DNA from: JBBIPA01 sp963820495
Lineage (GTDB): Bacteria > Chloroflexota > Dehalococcoidia > GIF9 > UBA5629
Direction: 5' to 3'
Assembly: GCA_963820495.1 (NCBI GenBank)
Contig: CAWGAF010000001.1
Location: 1 to 64,000, forward strand
DNA length: 64,000 nt
The notes below the pieces were generated by a model. It saw nothing but the letters and a program-made list of their open reading frames with translations. It made no database searches and had not been told where the DNA came from. Made by a program: the position numbers and the translations under genes. This document shows, piece after piece, positions 27,214-36,258 of this stretch (position 1 is the first letter of the stretch; each line of letters opens with the position of its first letter).

Positions 27214-28635
27214 TTATAGTCTTTGATCTCGCTGTTTATACCTTTGCTGCAATTTAATGCTCTTGTTTGCCTTTCTGTCACCTCGATAATCAGGAGCTAT
27301 AATGTTGAAAGAAAGACTTATACTGGGATCAACCAAGCGAGAACTGATACGGCTTTCGATTTCGTCTAAATCAGTGCAAGTAGTAATTACCGTGGCCAGT
27401 CGGGCATTATACCGATAGTTAATCAGTTGGTATAGTTTTTCTTGAGCCCAGGGAGTAGTGGCTTGTTCACCAAAATCATCAAGAATCAGAACTGGAGACT
27501 TTTTAATTTTCTCGAAAAGCTCATCATAGGATACCCTGCTTTCCGGACTGAAGGCAGAACGCAGATGGTCAAGAAGATCAGTAACTACGATGAACCGAAC
27601 AGATTTGCCGGCTTGGCATAAATGATTAGCAATAGCTGCAGCCAAATGTGTTTTACCACAACCGTTTTGTCCTAACAATACCAGCCATCCCTGTGGAGAT
27701 TGGGCAAAATCAAGAGCAACACGGTAAGCTTGCTCCAAGTTCTGGCGTTTTTCAGGAGGCAAGTTCAACCTTTTGTAATCAAAGTTTTTAAAAGACATCT
27801 CCTTTAGCAATTTTAATTCCAGCCCCTCAAGCTCTTCTGATTCAGAGTAAGATATGGGCTGAATCACACATATCTGACAGAAGTCAGGATCGGCTAAATG
27901 GCCCTGTAAATTCTGGTCAAGTTCCTTAACTGACACACAAGTCGTTATCACCGTAGGTAGTTGTTCATTGAAGCGGTGATTGAGCAACTGCTCCAATTTC
28001 CCTTTAGCCCACGGAGTAGTAACAGTCATGGTTAAATCATCTAAAATCAGAAGTGGTGTATTTTTAACACGTTCAAATAAATCATCATAAGCAATATCGC
28101 TGTCAGGATGAAAAGTAGAACGCAGGTGATCCAATAAATCAGCAACTCCGATATAGAGTGCAGGCTGAGTTAAACCTATTCTGTAACTAGCAATAGCACA
28201 GGCTAAATGTGTTTTACCACAGCCATTCGGTCCAACGAAAATCAACCACTCTTTGGGGTTAACAGCGAAGGTCTTGGCTGCTTCATAAGCTTGGGAAAAA
28301 TTATATTCCTGCTTACCCCCTTTTTGCCTCCCTGAAGGTAGTAAATTCTCAAAAGTAAGCCTGGATAATGCCCCTAAATTGCTAAATTTTTGGAGCTGGA
28401 CTAGTTTTTCCTTTTGTAGCTCCTCCTCAACGCACTGGCAAGGTACGACACGTCTGAAGTCGGGCTTTCCCGAAGCTAGCAACGGATAAACAAAACCAGC
28501 ACCCTGGCATAAAGGACACTTAGAATCAGATAGACTGTCTTCCTCTAGCCTATCGTTGAACCATATGTCCGTATTTTCCCTTGATGTACCTGTCTGGGTC
28601 ACTTTCTTCTTTAGTATTTCTCCTAAGCTTTCCAT
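27214..28635 (-). CDS. Tandem-duplicated DnaC/DnaI-like helicase loader
   Basis: A 473-residue protein expected to load the replicative helicase DnaB. A zinc motif (CPLC at 40-43, CQC at 66-68) is followed by two AAA+ domains 187 residues apart. Domain 1 has Walker A GPNGCGKT (135-142) and LILDD; domain 2 has GQNGCGKT (322-329) and LILDD. Domain 2 keeps an arginine-finger-like SRL (432-434), but domain 1 has GHL (245-247) there, so it may bind but not switch. It overlaps the dnaD-like gene by 86 bases. Typical loaders have one such domain. Confidence 0.85.
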   Translation of the reverse strand: MESLGEILKKKVTQTGTSRENTDIWFNDRLEEDSLSDSKCPLCQGAGFVYPLLASGKPDFRRVVPCQCVEEELQKEKLVQLQKFSNLGALSRLTFENLLPSGRQKGGKQEYNFSQAYEAAKTFAVNPKEWLIFVGPNGCGKTHLACAIASYRIGLTQPALYIGVADLLDHLRSTFHPDSDIAYDDLFERVKNTPLLILDDLTMTVTTPWAKGKLEQLLNHRFNEQLPTVITTCVSVKELDQNLQGHLADPDFCQICVIQPISYSESEELEGLELKLLKEMSFKNFDYKRLNLPPEKRQNLEQAYRVALDFAQSPQGWLVLLGQNGCGKTHLAAAIANHLCQAGKSVRFIVVTDLLDHLRSAFSPESRVSYDELFEKIKKSPVLILDDFGEQATTPWAQEKLYQLINYRYNARLATVITTCTDLDEIESRISSRLVDPSISLSFNIIAPDYRGDRKANKSIKLQQRYKQRDQRL

Positions 28636-29275
28636 TATCTTTGCCTTCCACAGCCCATCGTTCTAAAATGCGTGCGATATATTTCCAGCTACGCTTCTGC
28701 TGTATCACTGCTTCTTTAAAAGCGCTTTCAATCCAATCTGCTGGATAAAGCTTCTCTGCTTCTTGCAGCTCTTCAGCAATTAACGGTGTCAGTATACCAA
28801 TATTTTGCTCATAGAGACTAAAGATATCTGGAAGACTGGGTTTTTCTGCAACCTCATGCTTTAAAGATGCTACTCCCGATAATGCAAGCTCCCCACGCTG
28901 AATTTTATCGATTGCTTTCTTTTCAGCATCAGAATTAAGGAGATAGATATCTTCGGACTTATCATCCTTGTCAATCTTCAAGTGTAATAAAATGCCCTGC
29001 TGGACAGCAAGATCCAGAGCCTGTCTAATCATAGTATTAGCTGATTTTACCTCATCACCTGCTATGCCACTTATTAGGATACTATCATGTGAAAGCTCCG
29101 CTAGAGTTACAAAGCGGGGATATCCCCTTCGCTGGCTGAGCAGCCTGAAAATATGCAATATCACCTTGAGTACAGCTATATCGTCAATATGTGGCATTAG
29201 TGCCGTAAGGAATAAGGTCGGTATCGGAGTGACCTCCATTCTTTCGGGGAAACCGGAAAAAGCTTTTCTATTCAT
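28550..29275 (-). CDS. DnaD-like primosome protein
   Basis: A 241-residue protein with an N-terminal winged-helix-like part (DDIAVLKVILHIFRLLSQRRGYPRFVTLAELS, about 30-62) and a C-terminal DnaD/DnaB2 domain (IGILTPLIAEELQEAEK to SWKYIARILERW, about 155-220). In Bacillus DnaD brings the loader DnaI and helicase to DNA. It sits between dnaB and the loader gene, which supports that role. Confidence 0.82.
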   Translation of the reverse strand: MNRKAFSGFPERMEVTPIPTLFLTALMPHIDDIAVLKVILHIFRLLSQRRGYPRFVTLAELSHDSILISGIAGDEVKSANTMIRQALDLAVQQGILLHLKIDKDDKSEDIYLLNSDAEKKAIDKIQRGELALSGVASLKHEVAEKPSLPDIFSLYEQNIGILTPLIAEELQEAEKLYPADWIESAFKEAVIQQKRSWKYIARILERWAVEGKDNGKLRRNTKEESDPDRYIKGKYGHMVQR

Positions 29276-29318
29276 GGTTCTTTAGCCTTGGTTATACATT
29301 AAAAACCAAATTTTCGTT

Positions 29319-30701
29319 TTAGGTAGGGAGTGGCATTGTCTCCAAGTTTTTAAATTTGGTAGTCTTGGCGACAAACTGCAATTTTACGTCCTCTATGGGA
29401 CCATTACGGTTCTTAGCTATGATGACATCAGCAATACCTCGAGGATAAGGTTCAGCACTGTGCTTTGCCCATTCTTCCTCATCATAATACTTCTCATCTC
29501 TATGTATGAAAACAACCACATCGGCATCCTGTTCAATACTCCCGCTATCCCTGAGGTCAGAAAGCTGCGGCATATGGGAAACGCGTAGTTCTACAGCTCG
29601 GCTAAGCTGGGATACAGCTAAAAGTGGAACATTTAATTCTTTAGCAAGTGCTTTAAGAGAACGAGTTATTTCACTGAGTTCCTGAACTCGGTTTTCAATT
29701 CTACCCTCCCCTCTAATTAACTGGAGATAATCAACAATTATCAGGTCAATAGGATGCTCAAAGTGAAGCCGCCGCGCCTTGCTTCGTATCTCTACTACAC
29801 GGAGCTGGGGGGAATCATCAATATAGATGGGCGCCTCAGATAGAATACCGCTGACCTCTAATATTCTACTCTCTTCTTCCTCAGTAAAATTTCCTAACCG
29901 AACTCGGACAGAGCTTATATTTGACTCACTCGATAAAAGTCTTTGTGCAACTTCATCTTGTGACATTTCTAAGCTGAACAGGGCAACACAAGCCTTTTGA
30001 TTGAGCGCTGCATTCCTGGCAATATTAAGAGCTAAACTGGTTTTGCCTATGCTTGGTCTGGCAGCCAGAACAACCAGACCAGAACGTTGCAACCCTATCA
30101 GTACATTATCCAGAACATTGAAGCCCGTCATAATGTATTCCTTTTTCCTGTCTTCAGCCTCTCCTTTTTCCGCTTTAGCTGGAGCAAGCTCGGTTTCCTC
30201 AAAGTACTTTGTAAGAATACTGCGCAGGGGTACCAAATCTCCCCGAATGTGTCTCTCTCTTATGCGAAAAAGAATATTCTCAGCATCGTTAATAGCCTTA
30301 TCAACATCCGGGCCTGCTTCATATCCAATAGCAGCAATCTTAGTAGCGGCACTAATCAATCGGCGCATTGTAGAAAGCCTGGATACAATATCAGCATAAT
30401 ATTTTATATGGAGTGATGTAGGTACTTGCGAAATCAACTGGCTCAGATATGAAGCTCCGCCGACTTCCTCTAACTTGCCTCGTTGAGCTAACTCATGAGC
30501 CACTGTTATCTGATTGATACCTTCATGACGTTCGTAGATGCTAAAACAAGCCTCGTAAATCCACCTATTTTGCTGCGTGAAGAAATCCTCAGATTTAAGG
30601 GAAGTATTGATCTCAAGCATGGCATCACCATCAATGAGAAGTGAGCCAATTACAGCTTCTTCAGCTTCGACATCATGCGGAGGCAACTGATCGCTAATCA
30701 T
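29319..30701 (-). CDS. dnaB: Replicative DNA helicase DnaB
   Basis: A 460-residue hexameric helicase. The N-terminal primase-interaction domain (PPHDVEAEEAVIGSLLIDG) leads into a RecA-like core with Walker A ARPSIGKTSLALNIA near 213 and Walker B LIIVDYLQLI near 325. No intein is present. It lies 3 bases after rplI, a common bacterial order. Confidence 0.96.
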   Translation of the reverse strand: MISDQLPPHDVEAEEAVIGSLLIDGDAMLEINTSLKSEDFFTQQNRWIYEACFSIYERHEGINQITVAHELAQRGKLEEVGGASYLSQLISQVPTSLHIKYYADIVSRLSTMRRLISAATKIAAIGYEAGPDVDKAINDAENILFRIRERHIRGDLVPLRSILTKYFEETELAPAKAEKGEAEDRKKEYIMTGFNVLDNVLIGLQRSGLVVLAARPSIGKTSLALNIARNAALNQKACVALFSLEMSQDEVAQRLLSSESNISSVRVRLGNFTEEEESRILEVSGILSEAPIYIDDSPQLRVVEIRSKARRLHFEHPIDLIIVDYLQLIRGEGRIENRVQELSEITRSLKALAKELNVPLLAVSQLSRAVELRVSHMPQLSDLRDSGSIEQDADVVVFIHRDEKYYDEEEWAKHSAEPYPRGIADVIIAKNRNGPIEDVKLQFVAKTTKFKNLETMPLPT

Positions 30702-30704
30702 TGT

Positions 30705-31160
30705 TTACTTAGTTTTCTCTTCCTCAACAATAACTTGAATTTTAGCTTCCACCTCTTTAGAAAAACTTATTTTTACTTCATGACTACCAAGATGGCGCAA
30801 AGGTTCATCTAGTTCGATTTTCTTTTTATCTATTTCAACATTCGCCAGTTTAGAAAGTTCTTTAGCTATATCAGCACTAGTAATAGAACCATGGAGCTGC
30901 CCTTTCTCACCAGCTCGAGCTTTGAAATATACTTCTTTCCCATCAATGAGCTTTGCTAGTTCACTTAGTTCTTCTTGCAGATGTGACTGGCGTCTCGCAT
31001 TTTCTTCAGCTTTAGCTTTAGCCGATTTTATAGCCTCTTGTGTCGCCGGTAAAGCCAAACCCCTAGGAAAGAGAAAGTTTCTAGCATAACCATCGGCTAC
31101 TTCTCTTATTTCACCAGCCTTACCTTTAGATGACACATCCTTGAGAAAGACAATCTTCAT
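30705..31160 (-). CDS. rplI: 50S ribosomal protein L9
   Basis: A 151-residue two-domain ribosomal protein. The N-domain FLKDVSSKGKAGEIREVADGYARNFL is diagnostic, followed by a long helix (about 45-75) and the C-domain. The ribosome-binding site is AGGGAGG. It is the first gene of an operon with dnaB, the dnaD-like gene and the loader. Confidence 0.97.
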   Translation of the reverse strand: MKIVFLKDVSSKGKAGEIREVADGYARNFLFPRGLALPATQEAIKSAKAKAEENARRQSHLQEELSELAKLIDGKEVYFKARAGEKGQLHGSITSADIAKELSKLANVEIDKKKIELDEPLRHLGSHEVKISFSKEVEAKIQVIVEEEKTK

Positions 31161-31211
31161 TCTGAAATTTCCTCCCTATTTAGGTAGCTCATAAATTCAA
31201 TCTATCAAAAT

Positions 31212-31240
31212 ATTATAGTAACCATCCATAAATATATAAA
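31212..31240 (-). promoter_or_regulatory. Promoter of the rplI-dnaB operon
   Basis: On the minus strand, TTTATA (31235-31240), a 17-base spacer and a perfect TATAAT (31212-31217). The leader to rplI is about 45 bases. Confidence 0.55.
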
Positions 31241-31292
31241 CTGCTTACTCGACAATTAAGTTACGCCTAGAGTATTAAGCTAATACATAATA

Positions 31293-32489
31293 CTAGCTCT
31301 TATTATGCCCAACTGTAAACTCCTTCTTTACCTTCGCCAAATTTTCTTTTTTACAGATAAGGTCAACGGCTGTCATAGCTTGAGCTTTAGCAGCATCTAG
31401 TAACCCGTCATGACCTGCCTCAGAAGCTGCAGCTCTGGCAAAATCCTCTGAATGTAATAGCGTAGCCGTAGGTGCAATGGCAACCTCAGGATGGATTGCA
31501 GGTATGACTTGGCTAACATTTCCCATATCGGTACTACCAAAACCAAAACGAGGTTCAAATGGTTCCACTTTTCTTCCTAGAGATTCCAGATTTTCCGCAA
31601 AAAGCTGTGCCAGAGTCAAGTTGTTTTTCATCGGTGCATAGTAGTCCTCTGCCCACTTATATTCTAATCGTGCACTGGTAGCTATGGAAGCCCCAACAAA
31701 GCAGTTCTCTACCTTCTGCTTCAAGTCATCAAGATAACCAGTCTCTGTGGCACGGACTATTATTTCCGCTCTGGTATAAGCAGGCACGATATTAGCTGCC
31801 TCGCCACCATGAGTAATTATACCATGTATACGAGCTCTATCCTTTATGTGCTGGCGCAATGAGTTTATAGCATTGAAAGACAGGAGCATGGCCTCTAAAG
31901 CGTTTATTCCCTCCTCTGGATTAGCAGCGGCATGAGCTGCTTTACCATGAAATTCAACAGTGATAGTAATGCAGGCAAGCGATTCGACAGTAACCATATT
32001 ACGTACACCAGGGTGCACTATCATGGCTGCATCAACTCCTTCAAACACTCCTTTCTTTACCATAGTCACCTTACCACCAAAAAGCTCCTCAGCAGGGGTG
32101 CCAATTACCATGATCGTCCCACCATTATTATCTACAGCGCATTTACTAGCTATACCTGCGCCTATCGCTGAAGCTGCTATAATATTGTGCCCACAAGCAT
32201 GGCCTATTTTGGGCAAAGCATCATACTCTGCAAGAAAGGCAATTACTGGATTTCCAGCACCATAGATCGCCTTGAAAGCAGTTGGTAATCCACCCACACC
32301 CCTTTCTATTTTAAAACCTTTCTTCTCCAAGTAAGTCTCCAGCCAGACCGAAGCTTGCTCTTCCTTAAAACCCAACTCAGGATTAGCATGAATCATCAAA
32401 CTTAACTCAATAAGTTCGGAACAATGGAGAGCAACTAGCCTTTTTACCTCTGCCTTAAGTTCATTTGCATTCAAAGTCTTTTTCATCAA
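31293..32489 (-). CDS. M20 family amidohydrolase
   Basis: A 398-residue zinc hydrolase of the M20D group (AbgB/PM20D2-like), which cleaves amide bonds of N-acylated amino acids or dipeptides. Metal-binding segments are LAEYDALPKIGHACGHN (about 86-103), GTPAEE near 134, and a C-terminal His in TATLLHSEDFA. A dimerisation insert spans about 175-290. The gene is 15 bases downstream of the molybdopterin oxidoreductase, so the two may share a pathway. Substrate not predictable. Confidence 0.88.
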   Translation of the reverse strand: MMKKTLNANELKAEVKRLVALHCSELIELSLMIHANPELGFKEEQASVWLETYLEKKGFKIERGVGGLPTAFKAIYGAGNPVIAFLAEYDALPKIGHACGHNIIAASAIGAGIASKCAVDNNGGTIMVIGTPAEELFGGKVTMVKKGVFEGVDAAMIVHPGVRNMVTVESLACITITVEFHGKAAHAAANPEEGINALEAMLLSFNAINSLRQHIKDRARIHGIITHGGEAANIVPAYTRAEIIVRATETGYLDDLKQKVENCFVGASIATSARLEYKWAEDYYAPMKNNLTLAQLFAENLESLGRKVEPFEPRFGFGSTDMGNVSQVIPAIHPEVAIAPTATLLHSEDFARAAASEAGHDGLLDAAKAQAMTAVDLICKKENLAKVKKEFTVGHNKS

Positions 32490-32504
32490 ATTTTTAGAGC
32501 GTCA

Positions 32505-34595
32505 TTACGCTTTATATACTTTACAAAGTATACCTCTTAATGTGGCTGAGCCCATCTCTCTTGCATAGGGCTTTTTATTGTCGGTAAGAATATTAAGATT
32601 GGACTCTGCCCAATCATACATCTCTGCATCTTTTCTTTCTGGAAACCACCAACCATGTTCCAACATGACCACCCTGGGGTCTATAGTAGATGATAAGGTT
32701 GCCTTGTGTTTGATTTTACCCCGCCTCGTTTCAATATACACCCAGTTACCCTCTTTTATGCCCAGCTCATTAGCTGTTTCTGTATTGATAACAGCTAATG
32801 GCTCAGGATGAGCTTTTCGTAGATTTCTTAACTGCCGTCCCGCTGAGTGCTGGAACGCAGCTAGTTTCCAGTTGGTAAAAACCAGAGGATATTCCTTAGC
32901 GAGTTGAGGCTCACTAATCGGTGATTCTGGTGGTTCATGATATACTGGCAGCGGGTCAAAACCTAACTCTTTAAGACGGTCTGAGTATAACTCAACCTTT
33001 TTTGAAGGCGTATTAAAACCATCTTTCTCATATCTTCTATATTGCTTCGTACCAGTAATCACTCCCACCCGCCTGAACTCATCAAAGGTTAAACCAGTTG
33101 GCTTTAGGATGAAATCCAGAGCTTGTTTGTCCTCCTCCCAGAAGTATTTACCCATCCCCATGCGTTTAGCCAGTTCGTTGTATATTTTAAGGTCTGACCA
33201 GCATTCCTCTATCTCTGCCACTTTTTGTATCACATTTACAGTAGGCGAAAACTCAGATTCGTGAAGACTGTCAATCTCCATATATGTAGCCACTGGTAAA
33301 ACGATATCGGCTAATTCTGCCGTAGGTGTCATAAAGAAATCGGTTACTACGAGGAAATCCAAGCTCTTTAAGGCCTCGTAGACTTCTTTAGTATTGGAGT
33401 AGGTGTGAAGCAAACTGCCACCTTGAACAAAGACAGCGCGTATAGGATAAGGGTCGGCTTTCAGAATAGCTTTCACTATATTCTGAGGCAGTGCATAAAA
33501 GGCCATCGGTAACAAGTTTTCCGCAGCACTAACCCTCTTATTACGTATTTCTGGTGGTAAAACGTTCCGTTGCTGCAATTCAGGAGAACCTTTCGATACT
33601 GTCCCTGATGGTGACCATTCTAGGTCACCGCCAGGTCTACCAATGTTACCAGTAATTGCTCTCAAGATTGAAATAGCACGAGCGCACTGAAAATTGTTTA
33701 TGTTATTATCAATACCGTTTCCCCAGGCAATACAGGCTGGCTTGTTGATGGCGTAAAATCTAGCTACTTCCCTGATTTTATCTGCTGGTACCCAGGTTAT
33801 TTGCGCAACTTTCTCGGGAGAATAATCCTGCACATGTTTTCTTAGTTCGTCAAAGCCTACTGTCCAGCTTTCAACAAAACTTTTATCAAATAGTTCTTCG
33901 CTTATTACCACATTAATCATGCCCAGGGCTAATGCCAAATCGGAGCAAGGCCTTGGTTTGACCCAAATATCCGCTTTTTTGGAAAATATTGTTTCGCCTG
34001 GGTCTATTACTACCAACTTCGAGCCTTTCTCCAGAGCTTCACTGGCTTTCTTGCAATCTCCAATCGCAGAGTTACAGGCATTAACACCCCAGAGCACAAT
34101 ACATGCCGGTGGATGTTCATAATCAGGAAGTGCCATAAATCCGTAGGTATAAAATGAGCCATTAACTCTGGGAACATGACAGATATAAGCCATAGAAGCT
34201 ATATTTGGTGTACCAAACACATTGGCAAACCTGGTTACATATTGATCTTGGAAACCTTTGGCTCCTCCGCGGATAAATGCCACTGACTCAGCACCATATT
34301 TCTCCTTGGCTTTGATCAATTCAGACGATATAGTATTAAGCGCCTCATCCCATGTAATCTGATTCCATTTACCCTTTCCTCTTTCTCCTGCTCTTTTCAG
34401 AGGATGTTTCAATCGGTCTGGATGGTATAGATACTCCAGAGAGTTCTTACCTCTAATACAGATTGCCCCTTTATTCACTGGATTTGCCGGGTCACCTTCC
34501 ACCATAATTGGTTTCCCGTCTTTAAGATGTATCAGAACACCACAACCCGCATTACACAGTTCACAAGCGCTTTTTACTACCTTTTCTGTAGACAT
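32505..34595 (-). CDS. Molybdopterin oxidoreductase, DMSO reductase family
   Basis: A 696-residue single-subunit Mo/W-bis-MGD enzyme. The [4Fe-4S] cysteines are C11, C14, C18 and C46 (CELCNAGC, GAICIRG). A candidate metal-ligand cysteine is C139 in YICHVPR, close to the position in acetylene hydratase, but the key Asp after the second cluster Cys is replaced by Asn15, so hydratase activity is not implied. No Tat signal is present, so it is cytoplasmic. The ATG at 34595 has a GGAGG site; a TTG 15 bases upstream lies in that site. No electron-transfer partner subunit is adjacent. Confidence 0.88.
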   Translation of the reverse strand: MSTEKVVKSACELCNAGCGVLIHLKDGKPIMVEGDPANPVNKGAICIRGKNSLEYLYHPDRLKHPLKRAGERGKGKWNQITWDEALNTISSELIKAKEKYGAESVAFIRGGAKGFQDQYVTRFANVFGTPNIASMAYICHVPRVNGSFYTYGFMALPDYEHPPACIVLWGVNACNSAIGDCKKASEALEKGSKLVVIDPGETIFSKKADIWVKPRPCSDLALALGMINVVISEELFDKSFVESWTVGFDELRKHVQDYSPEKVAQITWVPADKIREVARFYAINKPACIAWGNGIDNNINNFQCARAISILRAITGNIGRPGGDLEWSPSGTVSKGSPELQQRNVLPPEIRNKRVSAAENLLPMAFYALPQNIVKAILKADPYPIRAVFVQGGSLLHTYSNTKEVYEALKSLDFLVVTDFFMTPTAELADIVLPVATYMEIDSLHESEFSPTVNVIQKVAEIEECWSDLKIYNELAKRMGMGKYFWEEDKQALDFILKPTGLTFDEFRRVGVITGTKQYRRYEKDGFNTPSKKVELYSDRLKELGFDPLPVYHEPPESPISEPQLAKEYPLVFTNWKLAAFQHSAGRQLRNLRKAHPEPLAVINTETANELGIKEGNWVYIETRRGKIKHKATLSSTIDPRVVMLEHGWWFPERKDAEMYDWAESNLNILTDNKKPYAREMGSATLRGILCKVYKA

Positions 34596-34699
34596 TTCAT
34601 AAACCTCCAATTATTTCAAAATATCTATATGCACTAAGTTGTTAAATCTATTAACCCGAGGTAATTGATCTTTCAGTACCGGCATATATAATATATATT

Positions 34700-36091
34700 T
34701 TAAGATATTTCATACCTCGGAAGAAAACCAATTGCATCTATTTCTATCATCATCTTAGGCGAAGCCAAATTCAAAGGCTGGATAAGAGTACTTACAGGAG
34801 GCTCTTCTACCAACTTGGGAGCATATTTTTGATAGTATTCGAGCTCTAACCTCCGCATAATTGAATAATACTCCAGGTTAGGCATAAGCACATAGGTTTT
34901 TACCAAATTATTTAGAGAACTACCTGTTTCCTCTACAGCCGCTCTTAGATTATCGAGGGTTATCTTCATCTGGTCTTCAAAAGTATCCGTCTCAATCCTA
35001 CCGGTGAATTGGTCAGTCGGAGTCTGCCCCGATATGAAAATCAAACTTCCAACCACCACAGTATTGGCATAGTACTTTTTTATCTCACCAATATGTCTGG
35101 GAAACCCTCTTTTACCATAATATAGCGGGTATTTTCTTACCTCCCAATCAGGTTGTTGTGGAGAAATTACGCCAGTTACGTCAACCTCTGTCATAGATTC
35201 AGGATCTTCCAAAGACTGAAGTTTAAGAAACGTACTTCCTGGTGGATCATCTAGTAAAACTGGGGCATATATATCATAATGCTCTAGTTCACGTTTCCAG
35301 AGACGGTCTGAAGCAGGGCTGTAAGATACGTCGGTATTCCGCGATGGTATCAATATTGATTCCAATCTTGCCAAAAGATGTAAAGTTTTTATGATATTGC
35401 TTGCAGAACTGCCAGCTTTATCGAAAGCTTTCTTTATTTTGTCAAAACCGATATCCATCTGCAGTTCAAAATCTTTAGTTTCTATCCTGCCAGTTTTGGG
35501 ATTCTCACCTGACATGCCCGATAAAAAAAGTAAATTGCCTACTACAACAGATTCGGATATTAAAGGCATACTGGGATCTATGCCTGGATAATTATGTGCT
35601 GTGCTCCGATATTGCACGGGATACTTTTTCATTTCCCATCCAGGCGCGTCTTTGAAAAGAACAGCCATCGAGTCTACTTCTACCAAACAACCTGGCTCAA
35701 GGAAAGATTTCACTGGTATCACTGTTAGCGCTGGCGGTTCTTCAAGTAAGCCTGGAGCGTGCTTTTGATAGTAATCTAGCATGATCTTCCACATGCTCTG
35801 ACAATCCTCGACATTTTTAATAAAAACCAGATGCTTGACCAGATTATCCATCGAGCTTCCTGTTTCCTTAAGCGCGGCTTGAATATTGTTCAGACAACCA
35901 ACCATCTGGTCTTCGAACTTGTGGGATAGAAGATAGCCGGTTTCTAAACTTATGCCCGTCAGACCTGAAAGAAAGATTAAATTACCCACAACAGCAGATT
36001 TAGACAAAAAAGGCATCCCCAACTTTATGCTAGGATAAGTCTGCTTTATGCCACTGATATACATGGGATATTTTTTCAGGTCCCACTTCAT
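34700..36091 (-). CDS. Triple RidA/YjgF-domain protein
   Basis: A 463-residue protein made of three tandem RidA-like domains (about 1-150, 151-312, 313-463), each opening with WxxKKYP or similar and carrying VVGNLIFLSG-type and G(S/R)IETxxFExQM-type blocks. Ordinary RidA proteins are about 130 residues and trimeric, so this is a one-chain pseudo-trimer. The arginine of the catalytic PAR motif is absent in all three (PPA, PPG, PPV), so imine deaminase activity is doubtful. The ATG at 36091 has GGAGG; the frame is open to 36202. Confidence 0.85.
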   Translation of the reverse strand: MKWDLKKYPMYISGIKQTYPSIKLGMPFLSKSAVVGNLIFLSGLTGISLETGYLLSHKFEDQMVGCLNNIQAALKETGSSMDNLVKHLVFIKNVEDCQSMWKIMLDYYQKHAPGLLEEPPALTVIPVKSFLEPGCLVEVDSMAVLFKDAPGWEMKKYPVQYRSTAHNYPGIDPSMPLISESVVVGNLLFLSGMSGENPKTGRIETKDFELQMDIGFDKIKKAFDKAGSSASNIIKTLHLLARLESILIPSRNTDVSYSPASDRLWKRELEHYDIYAPVLLDDPPGSTFLKLQSLEDPESMTEVDVTGVISPQQPDWEVRKYPLYYGKRGFPRHIGEIKKYYANTVVVGSLIFISGQTPTDQFTGRIETDTFEDQMKITLDNLRAAVEETGSSLNNLVKTYVLMPNLEYYSIMRRLELEYYQKYAPKLVEEPPVSTLIQPLNLASPKMMIEIDAIGFLPRYEIS

Positions 36092-36258
36092 TAACGAGCC
36101 TCCAGTGATATCTAAGTGATGGCTATTTGTGCTTTTGCGTGGTTTTGACAGATGCTTTACAATTCTAATCGCATCCTTTATCGGTTGCAAGTACCTTGCC
36201 AAGACTATCTAAATAAGGCAAAATTGCATTGCTTTATACAAAATGGAGGGATTAGTTA

